Origin: Gordionus sp. m RMFG-2023
Taxonomy: Eukaryota; Nematomorpha; Gordioida; Chordodea; Parachordodidae
Direction: 5' to 3'
Assembly: GCF_954871325.1 (NCBI RefSeq)
Contig: NC_088777.1
Location: 42,881,366 to 42,945,365 of the forward strand
DNA length: 64,000 nucleotides
The position numbers and the translations under genes are program-made. Positions 38,962 through 64,000 of the stretch are shown piece by piece. The notes beneath the pieces are model-generated. The model saw nothing but the letters and a program-made list of their open reading frames with translations, made no database searches and was not told the DNA's origin. Position 1 is the first letter of the stretch. The number at the start of each line of letters is the position of its first letter.

Positions 38962-39874
38962 TTATAAATTAGTAGATGGTATAACTACAAATTTTGTAGC
39001 TGGACATCTCACTTCTCGGTTATGAATAAAACCACATTTATAACATTTAAGTTTATTATAATCTTTATCATTATTATATTTGTATTTATTATTCTCTTTA
39101 TCAAATGTATTATTATACTTGACTTTATTATAGCTTTTATCAAATGTAGTCGTCGTTTTAATTGGATGTTTATAATTATTATCATTATCATTTCTTTTGT
39201 TATTATCATTTATCTTATTAACAACAAGCATATTTTTATTTGCCATTTCTTTATCTGCTCGCTCAGAAGTTAATGCCAGATCAAGAATAAATTGAAAAGT
39301 CAGTACATTATTATCTCTAACAAGATCGTCGGTATATAGAGCTCTAAGATCTCTTTCCAATCCCGGTATTTCTATGCCAACCATAAACTGATCACGTAAA
39401 CGCTCGTCAATATCATTAAGATAATGACAACGCTTGCCAATTGTTCTAATTTTATCTGCAAATTCAGTTATGGTTTCAGTTGTTCTCCGTAATCTAACGA
39501 AATCAAATCTAGAAGCAAAAGCTGTTGACGTCGGTTTAAATAGTTTAAAACATATTGACTTATTTTCCTTAAAAGATAAAGTTTCGATCGAATCAGGATA
39601 ACAAAAACGGTCCACCAACTCAATATTCTTATTGCCAAAAAATTTTAAAAATATATCTTTATATTGACATTCAGATGGGCTTACGTTTTAACCGAAAACT
39701 GGCTTCCCATTGAGAAAAGTATCTATAGATTGAAGTTTCCAACTCGAATTTATCAAATTTAATCGTAGATAAATCCGCTATTTTTTTTTGAATCTCCATT
39801 TAAGGAATTATTTTCTCCATTTAAGGAATTATTATCTCCATTTAAGGAATTATTTTCTCCATTTATCGTCGCCA
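38962..39874 (-). pseudogene. Gag-like region of the LTR fossil
   Basis: The region codes a capsid-like segment (FRTL-type 'TETITEFADKIRTIGKRC' followed by 'LRDQFMVGIEIPGLERDLRA'), an Asn/Lys-rich low-complexity stretch and a CCHC-like zinc knuckle (CYKCGFIHN). Near its start a short unit, NSLNGD/E, is tandemly repeated. This layout is typical for Ty3/Gypsy gag. It is treated as a fossil and not as a host gene. Confidence 0.7.
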
Positions 39875-40172
39875 TTTGTAGTAATACCAACTACTAATTA
39901 ACAATACGACTACTAATTTATATTTCAATTTATTTCAAACATCAAATTTTTATTAATTAATTTTCGAATATTCTATTCTATTTTTATATTAAATATCTAT
40001 AAATAATATTTTATTAATTTATTACAGATATCAAATAAGGCTCTTCTACATATGTAAATTCGATGAATTTTAAAAAACATTAACAGACTGTTTCAGTCAA
40101 TCATTATTGAAAAACATGCAAAATCAAATTCAAGCTTAAAAGTATTTAGATTTTTTTCTACAATGAATTTAC

Positions 40173-40445
40173 AAATAAATCCTGAATAGGAGTATTAGGG
40201 TTAGTTAAAAATTTAAAATAAGGGAATCTAAAACAGTCAATTAGCTTAGCTGTTTTATTAAAATATTTAATTGTTTTAGAAAGTTCTTCCTTGCTTATTC
40301 GATTGGATTCGGTTGTATAGGAGTTGGGTTCCTCAGTGAAAGCTTAGCCCATTTCTTCTAATAGGGTGAAAGTATGCTTCAAATAGGGCCAAATATTTAT
40401 TCGATGAAGCAATTTGAGTGCACTAAAAATATCGGGTGTTTCCAT
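40173..40445 (-). CDS. Unidentified coding-like exon (91 codons, one in-frame stop)
   Basis: From an ATG the frame reads METPDIFSALKLLHRINIWP, YLKHTFTLLEEMG, a TAA, then AFTEEPNSYTTESNRISKEE, KTIKYFNKTAKLIDCFRFPY and LTNPNTPIQDLF before a good donor (TTT|GTAAAT, phase 0). Composition and hydrophobic spacing look like real protein, unlike the surrounding repeats. The single stop means a pseudogene, an error or a mis-joined exon. The family is not recognised. It lies on the same strand as the small gene at 36284-36823, on the far side of the LTR fossil, so the two may once have belonged together; that is inference only. Confidence 0.38.
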
Positions 40446-41094
40446 GTATGATTAATAACTTTTTAAATAAAAAATAGCATATTAACACTCTAGAAATTGA
40501 AGCAGGCTTAAAATTTAAGAAAACCAGAAAAAATAAATAAAAATGGCAATTTTTAGATAATTAAACTAAAAATAAATTATTTTTTTTGATTAGGTTTAAT
40601 AAATATAAAAGAAATTTATATGAAAATGAATCAAAAATTTGAACATATTTTTATAAGTTTTGAATGTATTAGAAACCCCATATTTAACATTTAACCAACA
40701 CCATTTATTAAACATGGTTAAAATTAATAGGCACAATTAAAAAGTATTTATTCATAGAAATTTATTTATTGGATTGATAAATCCATTTAGTATGTCATTT
40801 CGAATTTCTTTCTATAGAGGATTGTGTTACCCATATGGAACTCTTTTTATTTTATAATTATAGGTTATTAAATACAAGTCTTCTTGAGTGTAATTGAGAC
40901 ATTTAAATATGACATATTATAATCTTTAAATGCGTTTCATTACTTTATATCATAGCAAATTTATTATTTTTAATCTTCCTAAGTTTAGATCCGGCTATTA
41001 TTTTTTTAAAAAGGTAAATATTATTCATTAAAAGCAAGATCTAGTAATTAAATTAAAAACTCCATTGATTTTACGCTATATTAACTCTAATTGG

Positions 41095-41290
41095 TTAAAT
41101 GAAGCCTCACCAAATATATTTATTATTAAGAATTAATTCCAATTACCGTGGCATCTTCAGAACGCAGCTTCACAAAGCTGCTCAAATTAATTAAACTTAT
41201 CTACGATTCTGTATGTTAAAGGACCGATGTTATCTCTCTTTAATTTCAATAGAAAATTATATCGCCCTGTTGTTTGATTAAATTGACACA
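41095..41290 (+). pseudogene. Decayed hAT transposase C-terminal fragment
   Basis: The plus strand reads VASSERSFTKLLKLIKLIYD, matching the 'VASAERSFSKLKLIK' dimerisation block of hAT (ZMYM/TTF-type) transposases, followed by several stops. The element ends were not found. Confidence 0.5.
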
Positions 41291-41739
41291 ATATATTCCT
41301 TGCAAATATAAAGGAGAGTAGGAAAAATAAAATAGCAATATTTAAGTTTATGATTACATTTATTTATATAATGTGCATTACTCGTTTATGATTAAAATTT
41401 AATAAATTAAATGTGCTTTTAATTCTCATTGCGAAAAGTTATCAAATAAGCTTAGTCATATCATGTTTTTTAAGGGGCCGCCAAATTATTATAGCTCTGG
41501 ATCGCCAAAAGTCTCGGCACGGCTCTAAGTAGAGGGTCTAAATCTGGCGGGACAGGTTAGGGGTTAGGAATATTTTTTCAACACAAGATATTGATATGAG
41601 AATCAAATAAAAGGAAGCTAAAATATATTTTGACTAAAATGTTAAATTTTAATTTAGGTGGGCGTGTCTAGGTTTTATGGGGTCAGGAATATTTTTATCA
41701 ACACAAAATATTGATAAAATATTGATATAGGTATCAAAT

Positions 41740-41822
41740 AGAAGCTAATTAAAATGATATAGGTATCAAATAGAAGCTAATTAAAATGATATAGGTATCA
41801 AATAGAAGCTAATTAAAACAAG
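41740..41822. repeat. Short tandem repeat, about 32-bp unit, under three copies
   Basis: GATATAGGTATCAAATAGAA followed by GCTAATTAAAAT is repeated almost without change. It sits in a repeat-derived block starting near 41470. Confidence 0.75.
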
Positions 41823-44476
41823 GAGAATATTCCTATTCCCTTTCCCAGCATTTTTGACGGGATATCCTCTAGTTATAACATAGTAATAAAAGTTAATGAT
41901 CGATCCGGAAAATCAACCATTGGTATATAAGGGGTTAATTAACCTTGTAATAGCTTTATTGGATAACTATTTTATTAAAAATGCATATCTTTTAATATTA
42001 TTTTGAAATTAAATTTAGTTTAATATAATATAAAAACTTATATAAACTCATCCAAAATTAATTTGTATTTGATTAGCATCTTTATAAAAAATACCCTGAA
42101 AATTTTTTTAAAAAATATTTTAGTTGGTTATAAATCTTTTACCATGTAGCGACTCTAGTGCTTTAAAATGTAAAATGCCTTGATCTAGGAACGAAAACTT
42201 GAACTAGGTAAAAAGTTTTGAGTAGTAGAAAACTTAGTGAGTAGTTAAAAATTAAAAATGCTCTCATTATATTTATTTAAAAAAAATGTAATTTTTTTAC
42301 AATCTTATTCTTTTTATCTATTTTTTAACCAGGTCAAATTGTTTTTCCTTGTGAAGTAAAGAAAATTGGGACTATCGATTTCAAACTGTGATAAAGAAAT
42401 GAATATTATATTTTAATCTGGTTTGGATAAGAAAAATAGTCAATTTAAATTAGTTTTATTAAGATAAGTTTCCTTTCCTCATACACTTCCCCTAGTTGGT
42501 AGGGTCCCACTTAAATAAACCTTAATTATAATATACTGTGATTATTTAACTAAATAAACTTTGCATAAATTCCTGATATTAAATATTCTCCAAATAATAC
42601 TCATTTAATAACCACATAACAAATAACAAAATGAATATACCAAAATATTCTAAAAATTTGCCTAAATGACATTTTCATTCGTAAGAAAGAAATTTCAATT
42701 GAATGGAAAAAAAAGATAATTAATATTAGAAGATTTTCAAATCTTGTAATAAGAACTCATAAGTTTTCTAATTTTCCAATATTCAATTATGATACTAAAA
42801 TTCAATATCATTATATAGAAAAGTAATTCTAATTTAAAATTTTAAATTTGAGTGCTAGTCTTAATTGTTAATTATTATTTAATGTAGTTAATGTAGTAAA
42901 AATTTTTTTTATTTCTATAGTGTTTTTTTTATATTAAAACTTATTACTTAAAATCGGTTATCAATTATTTTTTGGCACTTTTCAAAAGTTTATCTTCGCT
43001 TGGATGTTATAAATATAAAATATTCTTATAATATAAGGTAGTATTACAAGATCAGAAAGAAAGAAAAACTAAGATAGAAGTGTGAAATAAACATGGAAAT
43101 TGAAAATTAAATTTCAAGGTTATTTAATTCTAAATATAAGGATCGTTTTTTGAGATAAATAACAAAAATTTTACAAATTTATTTACTAATTTATAGCAAA
43201 TTTTTATAAAAGGAATTGAAAATTTTCATTCTCGCTCCATCCAAATCATGGAACAACTAGAAAAAAAAATGATATTAATTTCTGTCGAAGGAACAAAAGA
43301 AGCGGAATTGATTTATTTATTATTAATAGAATATTAAAAACAACGGATCACGGAAACTAGCCAAACTAAATCCTTTTCAAAAAAAAAATCATTATCATCA
43401 TCTTCATTATTATTTGGAATCACTTCAAATAAATCACAAAGGAGCAAAAACTAAGGCAAGACAACAAATAAAAGAAATAAGAAATTTTTTTTAAAAATAT
43501 TTCCAGTTTTAAATTTTCGTCATTAAAAAAATAAATAATTTTTGGAAGAAAAAAAAACGAAAATTTTATTTAATAAAAAAAAACATTATAAAACCAATTT
43601 ATAAAATTTCAGTTAAAAAAAAATTTTCATTTCTCTTAAAATTATTAATTAATTAATATAACTATTCCTGTGCTCTATTAGGAAAACAAGGAGAAGTAAA
43701 AAAAAAGGTAATAAATATATATTTCTTACAAGAATATTTTATATTTTATTTTTGTTACCCCTTTTATTTAAAAAATAGTAAAAATAATTATGCCAAAGGG
43801 GAGGGTTTGGTGGAGAATTACAAATACGAGACCTTAAAACACTAGTATAGCATTTTGTGGTATAAATATTTTTTTTTAATGGTTATATTATACCTAATTT
43901 CATTTTAAAAATTTTTTATTTATGCCAAGGGGGCGAGATGAGGATAGCAAGTTGAATACCATTGCCAGGAATACAATTTAATAACATTAATTAACCCTTA
44001 TTTTAAAAAAATTGAAAACCTTAACGTATAACAAGAAAATAAAATTTCACTGCCAAATTAAACTATTTTGTTCCCCAAAGTTATTCTTACATAATTAATT
44101 TGATATATTTATAAAAAAAATACAAATTAGATTTGGAAATTCTTTTTTTAGTAAATTTTTTAAATAATATAATATAACAATAACATTATATTTTCATAAT
44201 TTTTATCCATATTATATTTTAAAAAATTTAAAATTATAATGGGATTTTATTAGGGGAAAATATGAGAAAATTCTAAGACTGAAACAAGAGTGAGCAGTAG
44301 AGAAATTTGAATGGAGAATACAAATTCAGGGTTTAACAAAGAGTTTTCTAATTTACTTAAAAATAGATGATAGCGTAAATAAAAAAAAACTTCGTTTTTT
44401 AATACACATCAAATTATGTAATAATTTCAAGATTTAATTTTTATTAAATACATGTAAGAATTTATAGAACCTCTGA

Positions 44477-63627
<19,151 letters not shown>

Positions 63628-64000
63628 TTATATTAAAATTATGTAAATACTAAATACACCAAATCAATCATTTACGAACGTTTTATGGATGCGTAGTTTT
63701 AAATTATTAGTTTGACAGTTTTATATTAATTGTATGCGCTGTTTTTAATTAAAATATCTCCTGTTAGATTTAATATTTACTCATATTTAATAATCAAATG
63801 AAAAGTTTTCGCACAAAGTATGATCTGTTAAATTATTAGATATTTTCTTAATTTTAGTTATAAATTAAAAAATTTAAGATACTTATGATATTTTATGATA
63901 CTTTGATACGAATAAATTTATAGAAAATATATGATTATAATTCAAAGAGATTTGATATACAATACTATCCACTCGAATTACTCAATTCCCTATTAAATAA

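Larger units (their letters stand above)
36970..40030. mobile_element. Fossil Ty3/Gypsy-like LTR retrotransposon in two opposed pieces
   Basis: Plus-strand piece (about 36970-38960): a gag-type zinc knuckle, an aspartic-protease region (37115-37400), the integrase zinc-binding and core regions (about 37640-38245), about 250 bp of unrelated sequence, a polyprotein tail (38500-38815) and an LTR-like end (about 38820-38960). Minus-strand piece (about 38990-40030): an LTR-like end (about 39898-40030) and a gag region. The reverse transcriptase is absent. The element is broken, with several breaks plus a large deletion and an inversion. The two LTR-like ends remain clearly alike, so it is not very old. 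Confidence 0.8.
40446..44476. other. Upstream region of the SLC6 gene
   Basis: Holds the hAT fragment at 41095, a repeat-derived block at 41470-41840 and otherwise A/T-rich sequence. No TATA box, initiator or upstream non-coding exon could be fixed. 43200-43480 is somewhat more complex, but its frames are short. Confidence 0.4.

Noticed and set aside
39022-39273. Plus-strand Ile/Phe-rich frame resembling membrane segments
   Set aside because: It is the antisense of the Asn/Lys-rich part of the gag-like region and has no independent support.
41740-41822. CRISPR-like array
   Set aside because: Fewer than three direct copies without distinct spacers, in a eukaryotic context; a simple tandem repeat.

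Overview
The window is about three quarters A+T and eukaryotic. Genes are split into short exons with GT..AG borders, and the space between them is packed with transposon remains. A complete SLC6 neurotransmitter/amino-acid transporter, an extended-Tudor protein and a probable semaphorin exon point to a metazoan. Nothing seen fixes the phylum. No prokaryotic operon, CRISPR array or rRNA gene was seen.

Layout. 1-24.4 kb is almost all repeats: inverted-repeat elements of several families, a decayed retroelement piece near 18.6-18.9 kb and a 1.0 kb hAT derivative at 22277-23319. The one gene-like piece is a minus-strand exon at 7369-7468 that resembles the start of a semaphorin sema domain. At 24465-27754 lie the last four exons of a minus-strand gene ending in an extended Tudor domain; its 5' exons were not found. 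27.8-32.3 kb is repeats. A 3.2 kb TIR transposon with about 580-bp inverted repeats occupies 32343-35565. A small unidentified minus-strand gene with four phase-consistent exons is at 36284-36823. A fossil Ty3/Gypsy-like LTR element in two opposed pieces follows (about 36970-40030), then an unidentified coding-like exon at 40173-40445 and a decayed hAT fragment near 41.1 kb.

44477-63627 is one plus-strand gene whose 14 exons join in frame to a 652-residue SLC6 transporter, closest in motifs to glycine/amino-acid carriers. Its introns hold a 2.9 kb hAT element with a perfect 8-bp target duplication (45167-48063), a second hAT remnant (61675-62946), recent 285-bp duplications, a tRNA-derived SINE candidate and a CTTT microsatellite.

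The host genes show no operon-like relation. The transporter would act at the plasma membrane; Tudor proteins usually bind methyl-arginine ligands in germ granules and RNA pathways; semaphorins are guidance ligands. The main theme is heavy DNA-transposon load, mostly hAT, in intergenic and intronic DNA. All exon joins were derived by hand from splice signals, reading phase and family motifs.
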